Source: CAVVXX01 sp052389895 (GTDB lineage: Bacteria > Pseudomonadota > Alphaproteobacteria > Micropepsales > Micropepsaceae). Taken from it: 64,000 nt of DNA. The stretch is from NCBI GenBank assembly GCA_052389895.1, contig JBQTHM010000002.1:1-64000 (forward strand), in the 5' to 3' direction. Every line of letters begins with the position of its first letter. Within the stretch, counting starts at the first letter, position 1. Positions 47,617 to 57,737 of this stretch are shown here, piece after piece. The position numbers were made by a program, and so were the translations under genes. The notes beneath the pieces were generated by a model, which was not told the origin of the DNA, did not search any database, and was given only the letters and a program-made list of their open reading frames with translations.

Positions 47617-49020
47617 TTACTTGCCGATACAGAAGTCGCGGAATACCGAGTCGAGCAGCTCTTCCAGATCCACGCGGCCCGTTACACGCCCGATCGCTTG
47701 CAAAGCGCGGCGCATCTCTTCCGCAGCCAGTTCGGTCTGCGAAAAATTCGCGAGCGCGGAGTGAAGCGACTTCACGGCAGATTCCAATTCGCGGCGGTGT
47801 CGCGTGCGCGTCAGCACCGGCGCCTCACGCACGCCGGCGAGTTCTTTCGCCTTGCAAGTCAGGCGCGAGATGAGCTCGCGCAGGCCCTCACCGGTTTTTG
47901 CCGATATCACCAATCCGTCGCGCTTTTCCGATGCGATGTCGGACTTGTTCCAGACGACGATCTCCGCCGTTCTTTCCGCTTCCGATTCGACTTCGCTGGA
48001 AGAACCAACGGCGGAGTCAAGCACGAGCAAAGTCACGTCAGCGGATTTCGCACGCGCTTCCGCGCGACGCACGCCTTCGGCCTCGATGGCGTCTTTGGCC
48101 TCGCGCAACCCGGCCGTGTCCGCAAGGATGACGGGATAGCCATCGAGGTCCAGCTTCACTTCGATTACGTCGCGCGTGGTACCTGCAGTTTCAGAAACAA
48201 TGGCGACGTCGCGTTGCGCGAGCGCGTTAACGAGCGAACTCTTGCCGGCGTTTGGCGGGCCTATCACTGCGACGTGCAACCCATCGCGCAGAATCTCTCC
48301 GCGCCGCGCGTCCGCAAGATGGGTTTCGATCTCATTCAGCAGCTCTGAAATCTGCAGCCTGCTTTCGGAAAGCGCCGTAGGCGGAACGTCTTCGTCAGGA
48401 AAATCGATGCTGGCCTCGATCCAGGCGGCCGCGCGGATGAGACGCCCGCGCCAGTTTTCGTAGAGGCGGCCGAGCGCGCCTTCGAATTGGCGCAGCGCCT
48501 GGCGCCTCTGCGCCTCCGTTTCGGCATTGACCAGGTCCGCGATCGCCTCCGCCTGGGTGAGATCCAGGCGGCCGTTTTCCACGGCTCGGCGGGTAAACTC
48601 GCCCGGCTCGGCATGGCGCAAGCCTGGCTGGGAAGCCAAGAGGCCGAGCACGGCTGCAATTGTCGCCCGGCCCCCATGTGTATGAAGTTCCACGACATTC
48701 TCACCCGTGTAAGAGCGGGGAGGGACGAACCGCAGCACCAGGACGTCGTCAATCCCACCGGCGTTCCTATTTCCGAACAGCGTTCGTACAACTACACGCC
48801 GCTCCTGTGGGACTGGACGGCGCGTAAGCGCTTCAAGCGTGCGGTCAGCTGCCGGTCCGGAGATTCGAAAGACCGCGATGCCAGCGCGCCCGGCGGCACT
48901 CGACAGGGCGAAAACGGTGTCCCGTGCGGGCGTGGGCACGGCCGCCTGGCGGTCGTCCGCCACCGCGGTTCCGCGGGTCCGTAGCGAAGCCGCGGTCTTA
49001 TTTTCGCCTGTAACTGTCAT
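47617..49020 (-). CDS. mnmE: tRNA modification GTPase MnmE
   Basis: A 467-residue GTPase (TrmE) and partner of MnmG. An N-terminal formyl-THF-binding domain begins [22 protein letters not shown]. The GTPase insert has G1 [20 protein letters not shown] and NKSD, and the C-terminal FCIGK carries the conserved Cys. The first 30 or so residues before the conserved region are an extension, so a later GTG start is possible. Confidence 0.96.
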   Translation of the reverse strand: MTVTGENKTAASLRTRGTAVADDRQAAVPTPARDTVFALSSAAGRAGIAVFRISGPAADRTLEALTRRPVPQERRVVVRTLFGNRNAGGIDDVLVLRFVPPRSYTGENVVELHTHGGRATIAAVLGLLASQPGLRHAEPGEFTRRAVENGRLDLTQAEAIADLVNAETEAQRRQALRQFEGALGRLYENWRGRLIRAAAWIEASIDFPDEDVPPTALSESRLQISELLNEIETHLADARRGEILRDGLHVAVIGPPNAGKSSLVNALAQRDVAIVSETAGTTRDVIEVKLDLDGYPVILADTAGLREAKDAIEAEGVRRAEARAKSADVTLLVLDSAVGSSSEVESEAERTAEIVVWNKSDIASEKRDGLVISAKTGEGLRELISRLTCKAKELAGVREAPVLTRTRHRRELESAVKSLHSALANFSQTELAAEEMRRALQAIGRVTGRVDLEELLDSVFRDFCIGK

Positions 49021-49136
49021 CGGCGCCCTCGCTTGTGAGTGCGCGGCGATACGCGCTAAAGGAAGCTAAAGCCAACAACTTTCGCCCGCAAACGCGGCCT
49101 TCGCGTTGTGTGCACCCGCGACCCGGAAAGTTTCCC

Positions 49137-51245
49137 ATGAGTGCAAATCTGCTCGCCGACGAAACGAGCCCTTACCTGCTGCAGCACAAGAACAATCCCG
49201 TCCATTGGCGGCCCTGGGGCAAGGGGGCGCTGGAAGAGGCCGAACGCACGGGCAAGCCGATCCTGGTTTCCGTGGGTTATTCGGCCTGCCACTGGTGTCA
49301 CGTCATGGCGCACGAGTCGTTCGAGGACGCGGAGACCGCGAAGCTCATGAACGAGCTTTTCGTGAACGTGAAAATCGACCGCGAAGAGCGCCCCGACATA
49401 GATCAGATGTTTCAGCTTGCGCTGGCCTCGCTCGGCGAGACTGGCGGCTGGCCGCTGACGATCTTTCTCACGCCTCGCGGCGAGCCGTTCTGGGGCGGCA
49501 CTTATTTCCCAAAGGAAGACACGGCCGGGCGGCCTTCCTTCAGGAGAGTCCTCAACGACATCGCCAAGCTTGTGCGCGAAAACAATCCCGCAGTGCTCAA
49601 GAATTCTGCGCAAATCCGGGAAATCTTCGAGCGCAACTGGAATCAGAGCCGCGCGGGCGGGCTAACCGCAAGCCAGCTCAACCAGATCGCCGTCCGTGTC
49701 GCGCAAAACTACGACATCTTTTTTGGCGGGATAACGGGCGCGCCGAAATTTCCCTATTCCGCCTCGCTCGAACTTCTCCTGCGCGCCTTCATCCGCACCA
49801 AACTCCCGCAGTTCGATCAACTCGCGGCCGTCACGCTGGATTTCATGTGTCAGGGAGGAATCTACGATCACATCGGCGGGGGCTTTACGCGCTATGCGGT
49901 GGACGAACGCTGGCTGGTCCCTCATTTCGAGAAAATGCTTTACGACAACGCGCAGCTCATCGACGTGCTTACCCTGGCGTGGCAATTGGGCCGGCGGCCG
50001 CTTCATCGTCAGAGAGTGGAGGAGACCGTCGGCTGGATACTGCGGGAAATGGCCATTGAAGGCGGCGGATTTGCGTCCAGCATTGACGCAGATTCGGAGG
50101 GCGAAGAGGGAAAATTCTATCTCTGGACCGAAGCCGAAATCGACGCGGCGCTTGCCGGAACGTTTCTCAAGCGCTTCAAGGATACCTATGGCGTCACGCG
50201 CGAGGGTAATTACAACGGAAAAAACATCCTAAATCGCCTGAACGCGATCAAATTACTTCCCGAAGCCGATGAAACACTCCTTGCCAAACAGCGCGAGAAG
50301 CTTTTTCAGATTCGCGAGCAACGCGTGCGCCCGCACCGCGACGACAAGCTGCTGGCCGACTGGAACGGACTTTCGATCGCTGCGCTTGCCAATGCCGGCG
50401 CGGTCTTTCGCCGCTCCGACTGGACGACACAGGCGATACGCGCATTCCAGTTTGTTTGCGATAAGCTTTCCGATGAGGACCGCCTGTTCCACAGCTATCG
50501 CGCCGGCAAGCGTCAAGTGGAGGGTTTTGCCGACGACTATGCACATATGGCACGCGCCGCGCTTGCCTTGTGGGAGCTCACGGGCGATACGGTGGCGCTC
50601 AAGCGCGCGCAGGCCTGGACGCGCGTTTTGAACGAACATTTTTGGGAAAATACGTTCGGCGGTTACTGCCTGACGGCCGATTTCGCGGAGCCCGCACACG
50701 CACGCATCCGCACCGCCTTCGATTCACAGACGCCGTCCGCAAACGGCACAATGATCGGCGTCCTGGCACGCCTGCATCTGATTACCGGAAGTCAAGACTA
50801 TCGCGATCGCGCCAATCTTCTGTTGCAGGCGTTCGCGGGCGACGTGAATGCCCAATATGCGCAGATGGCGACCTACATTAACAATTTCGAATTCGTTGCG
50901 GGCGCGATGCAAATCGTAATCGTGGGCGCCGTCACCGACGCTCGCACGCACACACTGATCCAAGCCGTACTCGGCCGGCCTCTGCCAAACCGCATGCTCG
51001 TCGTCGTCGGCGCGGAAGAGGAACTGCCCGCGTCCCATCCCGCTCACGGGAAGAAGATGGAAGGGGGCGTGCCCACGGCCTACATATGTACGCGCAGCGA
51101 ATGTTCCGCGCCCATAACCAGCCCGGTGGCGCTTTCGCAGGCGGTGTTGCCCAGCTTGCCGCCGCCTGCGCCGGCACAGCAGCCGCAAACGCCACCCGCG
51201 CAGCCGCGCCGGCCGGCGGTTCGCGTGCCGCGCCCCACGCGCTGA
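49137..51245 (+). CDS. DUF255 thioredoxin-domain protein (YyaL/SSP411 type)
   Basis: A 702-residue protein. The N-terminal thioredoxin-like domain (about 1-165) starts [20 protein letters not shown] and has the CHWC motif in [17 protein letters not shown] six-hairpin-glycosidase-like alpha/alpha barrel follows (about 200-660), and the last 40 residues are Pro/Ala-rich. Human SPATA20 is related; the enzymatic role is unknown. The ATG at 49137 begins right at the conserved domain. Divergent from mnmE. Confidence 0.92.
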   Translation: MSANLLADETSPYLLQHKNNPVHWRPWGKGALEEAERTGKPILVSVGYSACHWCHVMAHESFEDAETAKLMNELFVNVKIDREERPDIDQMFQLALASLGETGGWPLTIFLTPRGEPFWGGTYFPKEDTAGRPSFRRVLNDIAKLVRENNPAVLKNSAQIREIFERNWNQSRAGGLTASQLNQIAVRVAQNYDIFFGGITGAPKFPYSASLELLLRAFIRTKLPQFDQLAAVTLDFMCQGGIYDHIGGGFTRYAVDERWLVPHFEKMLYDNAQLIDVLTLAWQLGRRPLHRQRVEETVGWILREMAIEGGGFASSIDADSEGEEGKFYLWTEAEIDAALAGTFLKRFKDTYGVTREGNYNGKNILNRLNAIKLLPEADETLLAKQREKLFQIREQRVRPHRDDKLLADWNGLSIAALANAGAVFRRSDWTTQAIRAFQFVCDKLSDEDRLFHSYRAGKRQVEGFADDYAHMARAALALWELTGDTVALKRAQAWTRVLNEHFWENTFGGYCLTADFAEPAHARIRTAFDSQTPSANGTMIGVLARLHLITGSQDYRDRANLLLQAFAGDVNAQYAQMATYINNFEFVAGAMQIVIVGAVTDARTHTLIQAVLGRPLPNRMLVVVGAEEELPASHPAHGKKMEGGVPTAYICTRSECSAPITSPVALSQAVLPSLPPPAPAQQPQTPPAQPRRPAVRVPRPTR

Positions 51246-51296
51246 AAGCGGGGCCGCGCCTTATTTGTTTCGCAGGACGCCCGAAAGGGGGACGCA

Positions 51297-51995
51297 ATGG
51301 CGGGAAAAGAGATCACGATTACGGGGCCCGACGGCGCCTTCGCCGCATACCTTGCGGCGCCACAAACGAACCGCGGGCCGGGTATTGTTGTCATTCAGGA
51401 AATCTTCGGCGTGAACGAGGTCGTGCGCAACGTTTGCAACGCGCATGCGGCACAAGGGCGCTTTGCGCTGGCGCCTGATCTGTTCTGGCGGCTTGAGCCG
51501 GGCGTGCAACTTACCGACAGAACCGACGCCGAATGGCGACGCGCCGTCGAGCTGATGAACCGTTTTGACGTGGATAAAGGCGTGAACGACATTCAGGCGG
51601 CGATCTCCCACCTTCGCGGCGTTCCCGGGTGCTCGGGCAAGATCGGCGCGGTTGGCTATTGTCTTGGCGGGCTGCTCGCCTTCCTCACCGCCGCGCGCAC
51701 GGACGCGAACGCAAGCGTCGGTTACTACGGTGTCAGCATTCACGAGAAGCTTGGCGAGGCGAAAAACATCCGCAATCCCCTGCTGCTGCATATCGCGGTG
51801 CGCGACGAATTTGTCCCGCCGCAGGCGCAGAGGAAAATCATGGATGCGCTCGAGGGCCACAAGCACGTCACCATCTACACCTATCCCGAAATGGGCCACG
51901 CCTTCGCGCGCCCGGGCGGCAAGCACTACGACAGGGCCAACGCCGAACTCGCCAACGGGCGTACCGCAACCTTTTTTCGCCAGCATCTCGGCTGA
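51297..51995 (+). CDS. Dienelactone hydrolase family protein
   Basis: A 232-residue alpha/beta hydrolase. The Cys nucleophile is in GYCLGG (about residue 122), the Asp in VRDEFVPPQ and the His in PEMGHAFARPG, the Cys-Asp-His triad of dienelactone hydrolase. It also has the VVIQEIFGVNEVVRN opening. The family opens lactones in chlorocatechol breakdown, but most members have other esters as substrates. It is three bases before the oxidoreductase gene. Confidence 0.92.
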   Translation: MAGKEITITGPDGAFAAYLAAPQTNRGPGIVVIQEIFGVNEVVRNVCNAHAAQGRFALAPDLFWRLEPGVQLTDRTDAEWRRAVELMNRFDVDKGVNDIQAAISHLRGVPGCSGKIGAVGYCLGGLLAFLTAARTDANASVGYYGVSIHEKLGEAKNIRNPLLLHIAVRDEFVPPQAQRKIMDALEGHKHVTIYTYPEMGHAFARPGGKHYDRANAELANGRTATFFRQHLG

Positions 51996-51998
51996 CGC

Positions 51999-52973
51999 AT
52001 GAAGGCGATCCGCATCGAGAAGACCGGCGGACCCGAGGTTCTCGAGCTGAAGGAGGTAGAGCTGCCGCCGCCCGCGGGGGGGCAAGTGCGCGTGCGGCAC
52101 ACGGCCATCGGCGTGAATTTCATCGATACCTATCAAAGAAGCGGGCTCTATCCGCTTGCCGAACTTCCCTCAGGCATCGGAAACGAGGCGGCGGGCCATA
52201 TCGAAGCTGTGGGGGCGCACGTGCATGGCTTCCGCATCGGCGACCGCGTTGGCTATTGCTCAGGCGCGCTCGGCGCGTATGCCGAGGCGAACAACGTGCC
52301 CGCGGCGCGCCTGGTGAAAATTCCCGACAGCATATCCGACGAAATCGCCGCCGCCGCACTGCTCAAGGGCCTTACGGCACAATATCTGCTTCGGCGCACC
52401 TATCCGGTGAAGCGCGGCGAAACGATACTGGTGCACGCGGCGGCGGGCGGTGTCGGGCTCATTCTTTGCCAATGGGCGAATTATCTTGGCGCGACCGTCA
52501 TCGGCACGGCCGGCTCGGAAAACAAGCTGGAAATCGCCCGCCGGCACGGCTGCGCACATGTACTGAATTCGAGCGCGGGCGAGATCGCATCCCGCGTGCG
52601 CGAATTGACCGACGGGGCAGGGGTGCCAGTGGTCTATGACGGCGTCGGCAGGGACACGTACATGGCCTCGCTCGACAGCCTTGCCGTGCGCGGGATGATG
52701 GTCGCCTTCGGGAACGCCTCGGGGCCAATACCGCCCGTCGATCCGCTCATGCTTTCGCAGAAAGGATCGCTCTATCTGACGCGGCCAACGCTCGCGCATT
52801 ACACACACACCGCAGAAGAGCTGCTGGCGGCTGCCGCCGATCTCTTTGCCGTGATGGCAAGTGGGGCGGTGAAGGTGGAAATCCGCCAGCGCTTTTCTCT
52901 TGCGCAGGCGCGCCAGGCGCACGAAGCGCTGCAGGCACGCGCGACAACGGGCTCTACGATCCTGCTTCCCTAG
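51999..52973 (+). CDS. NADPH:quinone oxidoreductase (zinc-independent MDR family)
   Basis: A 324-residue member of the quinone oxidoreductase group of medium-chain dehydrogenases. It begins MKAIRIEKTGGPEVLELKEV, lacks the zinc-binding Cys cluster, and has the Rossmann motif HAAAGGVGLILCQWANYLG and the VYDGVGRDTYMASLDSL region. It follows the dienelactone hydrolase closely and is likely in one transcript with it. Its 3' end overlaps the convergent NTF2-like gene by 20 bases. Confidence 0.95.
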   Translation: MKAIRIEKTGGPEVLELKEVELPPPAGGQVRVRHTAIGVNFIDTYQRSGLYPLAELPSGIGNEAAGHIEAVGAHVHGFRIGDRVGYCSGALGAYAEANNVPAARLVKIPDSISDEIAAAALLKGLTAQYLLRRTYPVKRGETILVHAAAGGVGLILCQWANYLGATVIGTAGSENKLEIARRHGCAHVLNSSAGEIASRVRELTDGAGVPVVYDGVGRDTYMASLDSLAVRGMMVAFGNASGPIPPVDPLMLSQKGSLYLTRPTLAHYTHTAEELLAAAADLFAVMASGAVKVEIRQRFSLAQARQAHEALQARATTGSTILLP

Positions 52974-53388
52974 GCATGGAAAGCCGGTTTTCCTGAGCCA
53001 GAACGCCAGCGGAATCGAAGAACGCTTGGATTTCAACGATTCTGCGATTGCGGAAAACCCAGCGCGTGGCCGAGCGGAATTTGAGAACTTGGCCCTTGCG
53101 AAGATAGGTCGGCTCGGCAAGCGCCCACACGGTATTGCCTTCTGCAACAAGCTCCTTCACGTCGTAGCGCTGAATGGAATACTCGCTGAACAGGCTGCCG
53201 ACCAATTCGAGCACGCCTTCGCGCCCACGGCGGGAGCCCGCGAAGCGGAACAGGGCCTGTGGCGCGTGTACCTCGCTTCGCACGGAATCATCGATGGCGT
53301 CGAGCAGCGGCCGCAGATCGCCCTGGCCATAGGCCTTCAGGATTTCCGCAATGATGGCTTTGTTGACTTCGGACTCGCTCGACTCCAT
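52954..53388 (-). CDS. Nuclear transport factor 2-like (SnoaL-type) protein
   Basis: A 144-residue protein of the NTF2-like cone-shaped fold, with IIAEILKAYGQGDLRPLLDAI, the SRRGREGVLELVGSLFSEY helix and RWVFRNRRIVEIQAFFD near the end. Such proteins are isomerases, hydratases or ligand-binding subunits, so no function is assigned. The ATG at 53388 starts just before the conserved helix. It is transcribed on its own downstream of rho. Confidence 0.85.
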   Translation of the reverse strand: MESSESEVNKAIIAEILKAYGQGDLRPLLDAIDDSVRSEVHAPQALFRFAGSRRGREGVLELVGSLFSEYSIQRYDVKELVAEGNTVWALAEPTYLRKGQVLKFRSATRWVFRNRRIVEIQAFFDSAGVLAQENRLSMPREAGS

Positions 53389-53473
53389 CGCTATCTCCCG
53401 CGGGCCCGATGCGGCCCCGCGCACATTTTCAGTTTCCGCGGATTTGCTCAAGCGCACCGTAGGCTGTGCTGCG

Positions 53474-54766
53474 TCAGGTGTTCATGCTCTCGAAGAAGTC
53501 CGCATTCGTCTTCGACTGGCGAAGTTTCTCGAGCAGGAATTCGATCGCATCGATGGTGCCCATGGGCGCCAGAATGCGGCGTAGCACGTACATTTTTGCG
53601 AGAGTGCCCTTTTCCACCAGAAGTTCGTCCTTGCGCGTGCCCGACCGCAGAATGTCAATGGCCGGGAAGACGCGCTTGTCGGCCACTTTGCGGTCCAGAA
53701 TGATTTCCGAATTGCCGGTGCCTTTGAACTCTTCGAAAATCACTTCGTCCATGCGCGAGCCGGTGTCGATCAGCGCGGTCGCGATGATGGTGAGCGAGCC
53801 GCCTTCCTCGATATTGCGCGCCGCGCCGAAGAATCGTTTGGGGCGCTGCAACGCATTCGCGTCCACGCCGCCCGTCAGCACCTTGCCGGAAGACGGCACG
53901 ACCGTGTTGTAAGCCCGGCCCAGACGCGTAATGGAGTCGAGCAGGATCACCACGTCGCGCTTGTGCTCGACCAGGCGCTTGGCTTTTTCGATCACCATCT
54001 CGGCAACCTGCACATGGCGCGATGCGGGCTCGTCGAAGGTAGAAGAAATCACCTCGCCCTTCACCGAGCGCTGCATGTCGGTGACTTCTTCCGGACGTTC
54101 GTCGATCAGGAGCACGATCAGGTAGCACTCGGGATGATTAGCCGTGATCGCCCTGGCAATATTTTGAAGAATAACCGTCTTGCCCGTGCGCGGCTGCGCC
54201 GTGATCAGCGCGCGTTGGCCCCTGCCCTGCGGCGAAACAATGTCGATGACGCGGCCCGTTTTGTCTTTTAGCGTCGGATCGTCGATTTCCATCCTGAGCC
54301 ACTTGGTGGGATAGAGCGGCGTCAGATTGTCGAAATGAACCTTGTGCTTGCCGGCGTCGGGATCTTCGAAATTGATTGACGAGACTTTGAGCAGCGCAAA
54401 ATAGCGTTCGCCGTCTTTGGGCGAGCGGATGGGGCCTTCCACTGTGTCGCCGGTGCGTAAGCCAAATCGGCGGATTTGCGATGGGCTTACGTAAATGTCG
54501 TCGGGGCCCGCGAGGTAATTCGATTCGGGAGAGCGCAGGAAGCCGAAGCCGTCCTGGAGGATTTCGATCACGCCGTCGCCGGTGATTTCCACATTGCGCT
54601 CGGCTAATTCCTTCAGGATCGCGAACATCATGTCCTGCTTGCGCATAGAGGAGGCGTTCTCGATCCCGAGTTCCTCGGCGAAATTGAGCAGGTCGGTCGG
54701 GGACTTGGTCTTCAAGTCCTGCAACTTCATTGCCTTTAGATTGGGTTCTAGGGTCTGGACGGTCAT
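53474..54766 (-). CDS. rho: Transcription termination factor Rho
   Basis: A 430-residue hexameric RNA helicase. It has the N-terminal Rho-N helix ([20 protein letters not shown]), a cold-shock-like RNA-binding domain (about 60-130), the P-loop [15 protein letters not shown] and the Q-loop/R-loop region ([14 protein letters not shown]). The ATG at 54766 gives normal length; the frame stays open upstream without homology. The 242 bases upstream hold no gene and may contain the autoregulatory leader. Confidence 0.98.
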   Translation of the reverse strand: MTVQTLEPNLKAMKLQDLKTKSPTDLLNFAEELGIENASSMRKQDMMFAILKELAERNVEITGDGVIEILQDGFGFLRSPESNYLAGPDDIYVSPSQIRRFGLRTGDTVEGPIRSPKDGERYFALLKVSSINFEDPDAGKHKVHFDNLTPLYPTKWLRMEIDDPTLKDKTGRVIDIVSPQGRGQRALITAQPRTGKTVILQNIARAITANHPECYLIVLLIDERPEEVTDMQRSVKGEVISSTFDEPASRHVQVAEMVIEKAKRLVEHKRDVVILLDSITRLGRAYNTVVPSSGKVLTGGVDANALQRPKRFFGAARNIEEGGSLTIIATALIDTGSRMDEVIFEEFKGTGNSEIILDRKVADKRVFPAIDILRSGTRKDELLVEKGTLAKMYVLRRILAPMGTIDAIEFLLEKLRQSKTNADFFESMNT

Positions 54767-55008
54767 GGACTGCACACCTGAGCGTAGGGGGATTTGGCTG
54801 TCGGATTCCGCGCGGGGCGGGCCCTTTTGGGGGCTGTGGCGGACGGATCCCGTTCCGGCCCGCCTGTTCTGGATGAGAGCTGGGGCACCGCGCTTTTCAG
54901 CCGGGCAAACGCCCATGGCCAAAGCTTCGGCGCTGTCAGGAACCGGGAAATCTTATCGGAATTCTATGGACTTGCAACTCCTTTGCCCAATCCAAGCAGC
55001 AAAGTCTT

Positions 55009-55458
55009 TCAGAACGGTTTCACCACCGCCAAGATGACAATGCCTATCATGAGCGCGGCTGGCGCCTCATTCCACAGGCGATAGAAACGCTGGGTGTGGC
55101 GGTTTCGATCCCGCGCGAAGTCCTTGCGCCATCTGGCAAAAAAGCCGTGCAGAGCGCTCAGGAGAACGACCAGCAAAAGCTTGGCGTGCAGCCAGCCCTG
55201 GCCCCATCCGCCGCTGGCTGGCGTGAAAGCAAGTGTTATCCCCAGCACCCATACCGCGATCATGGAGGGATTGATGATGACGCGAAGCAGCCTGCGCTCC
55301 ATGAGCTTGAAACGCTCGGACTCGAGCGTGCCCGGCTGAACCTCGCAGTGATAGAAGAAAAGCCGGGGCAGATAGAGCATGCCCGCCATCCAGGCTATCA
55401 CCGCAATAATGTGAAGGGCCTTCAGCCACGGATAAAAACTGTTTAGCGTTTCCGCCAT
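55009..55458 (-). CDS. hemJ: Protoporphyrinogen oxidase HemJ
   Basis: A 149-residue membrane protein with four or five membrane segments. It has the family signature FYPWLKALHIIAVIAWMAGMLYLPRLF, with the conserved His and the FYHCE motif, and WLHAKLLLVVLLSALHG with a second His; these His residues are thought to bind heme. HemJ makes protoporphyrin IX where HemG and HemY are missing. It follows hemH by one base, within the hemE-hemH-hemJ-rho set on the minus strand. Confidence 0.95.
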   Translation of the reverse strand: MAETLNSFYPWLKALHIIAVIAWMAGMLYLPRLFFYHCEVQPGTLESERFKLMERRLLRVIINPSMIAVWVLGITLAFTPASGGWGQGWLHAKLLLVVLLSALHGFFARWRKDFARDRNRHTQRFYRLWNEAPAALMIGIVILAVVKPF

Positions 55459-55459
55459 T

Positions 55460-56488
55460 TCATCCCCCCGCAATGGCGCAAGACAAAGAAGCCGGGCAGA
55501 TCCGCTTGCGCTCGCAGGTGATTGTTGCCCCTTGGCGCTGCGCGCGCAGCACGAGTTCGGCCAGCGCACCGATGAATGCGCCGTGCGTGCGCACGGTCGG
55601 CACTCGGATGTAATCGGGTACGCCTGCCGCGCGCGCCACGCGCTCCCCGTAATCGAGGTCGAGCTCGACGAGGGTTTCCGAATGTTCCGAGACAAACGAG
55701 ATTGGGATGACAACCGCGCCTTTTCCCTCGTAGCCCGCGCGGCGCACTTCCTCTTCCGTCGTAGGGCCGATCCATTTCATCGGTCCTACGCGGCTCTGGT
55801 AGCAGATGACGTATTCCGGCGCCTCCGGGAGCCGCGCAACTATGGCGGCCACCGTCTTCTCCACCTGCCAGCGATAGGGATCCCCTTGCTGCACGATGCG
55901 CTCGGGAAGGCCATGGGCCGAAAAGAGCGCGCGGTATTCGAGCCCTGGCTTCCTCTTGGCAAGCAGGCTCCAGACAAGCTCCGCCTCGGCCCGGACAAAG
56001 CCTTCTGCCCAGGGATAGCAGCAGACACGCGCCGCCGGCACGGCGAGCCCGGCTTCGCGCGCCGCACGCGACCATTCCTCAAAGGCCGACTGCGTGGTCG
56101 TGGTCGAGTACTGGGGATAAAGCGGAAGGAGAACAATATATTCCGGCCTCCATTGCTGGACTGCTTCCACCGCGTCCTCCGTGAAGGGCCGCCAATGGCG
56201 CATGGCAATAAAACAGCGGGCCTTGGCGCCTAACCGGGAGAGCGCCTCTTCCAGTGCCTGGGCCTGCGCCTCAGTCTCCGCCAGCAGAGGCGAGCGTCCC
56301 CCAATCCGTTCATACATGCCACGGGTAACAGGTGCGCGGCGCCGGGCGATTACATCCGCAAGGGGTCGGCGTAAAAATCCGGGAAGCCGGATAATCGCAG
56401 GATCGGAAAAGAGGTTGCGCAGAAAGGGCTCGACGGCATCCATACTGTCGGGCGCGCCCAGATTCAGGAGCACAACCGCAAGCTTCAC
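55460..56488 (-). CDS. hemH: Ferrochelatase
   Basis: A 342-residue enzyme inserting Fe(II) into protoporphyrin IX. It begins MKLAVVLLNLGAPDSMDAVEPFLRNLF and has the active-site region LFSAHGLPERIV with the His and the Glu of VSEHSETLVELD. The last 20 residues contain three Cys, which recalls the [2Fe-2S] cluster seen in some ferrochelatases, though the spacing is not the textbook one. Overlaps hemE by four bases. Confidence 0.96.
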   Translation of the reverse strand: MKLAVVLLNLGAPDSMDAVEPFLRNLFSDPAIIRLPGFLRRPLADVIARRRAPVTRGMYERIGGRSPLLAETEAQAQALEEALSRLGAKARCFIAMRHWRPFTEDAVEAVQQWRPEYIVLLPLYPQYSTTTTQSAFEEWSRAAREAGLAVPAARVCCYPWAEGFVRAEAELVWSLLAKRKPGLEYRALFSAHGLPERIVQQGDPYRWQVEKTVAAIVARLPEAPEYVICYQSRVGPMKWIGPTTEEEVRRAGYEGKGAVVIPISFVSEHSETLVELDLDYGERVARAAGVPDYIRVPTVRTHGAFIGALAELVLRAQRQGATITCERKRICPASLSCAIAGG

Positions 56489-57513
56489 GCAGCACTCCGC
56501 ACGCGCTTCAGCATACGCTCGACGTTTTGTAACGGCGTTTCGGGCAGCACGCCGTGACCCAAGTTGAAAATAAAAGGCCGGCCCTTGCCTGCGCAGATAA
56601 TCTCATCGACACCTCGGTCGAGCCTTTCGCCCCCCGCAACTAGAACCGCTGGGTCTAGATTGCCTTGTAGGGTCACGCCTGCAAGCGCGTCTGTTGCCCA
56701 TAGGAGCGATACGTTCTGGTCTAGGCTCACTGCATTGACCCCGGTTACTTGCGCGTAGCGCAAGTATCCATTCTTGCTCGCTCCCCGAGGAAATCCGATG
56801 ACGAGGGCCTTTGGATGATTGTGGCGCAGCTTTTCTACAACGCGTTGTGTTGGTTCAATAACCAAGGCCTCGAAATCCTTTTCACCAAGCAGCCCAGCAT
56901 GTGAGTCGAAAAGTTGGATGGCATCGGCGCCCGACTGGAGTTGAGTGTCAAGATGGAAGGTAATCGCATCGGTAAGTGCTGGAATAAGATTCTCAAGCTC
57001 GTGCCGTCTTGCGGTAGTTGCAGAATAAGCATCAAGTGAGCGCCCGGTAAGCATGTAAAGTGCTAGTGTCCAAGGTGCCCCCGCAAAGCCTATTAACGGG
57101 GTGCTCAGGTCTAAACTGTCCCGCACAAGATGAACTGCCTCATAGACCAGTCTCAACCGCTCATGCCAAATGGTTGGACTCAGTTCAAGCGTTCTATGTG
57201 GTTCCTCTACTACTGGCCCACTACTCTCTGGGAACGCTACGGTTTGCCCTAAGGCATACGGTATAACCAAGATATCCGAGAAGATAATTGCCGCGTCAAA
57301 CCCGAAACGGCGGATCGGATGAAGTGTAACCTCTGCTGCAAGCTCTGGCGTCATACAGAGTTTCCAAAACGAGCCCGCTTTTTCACGTAACTGTCTGTAT
57401 TCTGGCAAGTACCGACCAGCCTGACGCATTAACCACACAGGCGGCGGTGCAACTGCTTCGCCTTGAAGTGCTTGTAAGAAGGAGGAATGGCTAGATTCAG
57501 GTTGCATACGCAT
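56485..57513 (-). CDS. hemE: Uroporphyrinogen decarboxylase
   Basis: A 342-residue enzyme that decarboxylates uroporphyrinogen III to coproporphyrinogen III. Signatures PVWLMRQAGRYLPEYRQLRE and FGFDAAIIFSDILVIPYALG carry the catalytic Arg and Asp. The first 280 or so codons use many AT-ending codons such as ATA, TTA and GTA that are rare in neighbouring genes. hemE flanks oriC in Caulobacter and relatives, as it appears to here. Confidence 0.97.
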   Translation of the reverse strand: MRMQPESSHSSFLQALQGEAVAPPPVWLMRQAGRYLPEYRQLREKAGSFWKLCMTPELAAEVTLHPIRRFGFDAAIIFSDILVIPYALGQTVAFPESSGPVVEEPHRTLELSPTIWHERLRLVYEAVHLVRDSLDLSTPLIGFAGAPWTLALYMLTGRSLDAYSATTARRHELENLIPALTDAITFHLDTQLQSGADAIQLFDSHAGLLGEKDFEALVIEPTQRVVEKLRHNHPKALVIGFPRGASKNGYLRYAQVTGVNAVSLDQNVSLLWATDALAGVTLQGNLDPAVLVAGGERLDRGVDEIICAGKGRPFIFNLGHGVLPETPLQNVERMLKRVRSAA

Positions 57514-57737
57514 TTCAATAGAAGAATCGACTCTGGTTGTTGGTGATAGTTGCTGGGCTGTGAATTATGCTTGGTTTGGGGGTTGTTTGGGAATCTGTTG
57601 GTGTTGGTAGAGGATAGCAGGTCTTGGTTAGGTTTCGAGAGAAGGCATAAGTGCGCTGGTTGTGCTGGTAAGCAGGGTTTTTATTGTTCTGCACTAAGCT
57701 TCGTTGGCCTTTTGTGTGTTGTTTTGAGAATTGATAG
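57514..57737. other. Candidate chromosomal replication origin (oriC)
   Basis: A 224-base gap between divergent hemE and the PPDK regulator, the position of Cori in Caulobacter. It is AT-richer than its surroundings and its plus strand is strongly G/T biased. Four GANTC sites fall within 57494-57595. One near-consensus DnaA box lies at 57559-57567 (TGTGAATTA on the plus strand, eight of nine). I see no perfect DnaA box and no TTAA-type CtrA site, so the call rests on synteny and composition. Confidence 0.7.
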
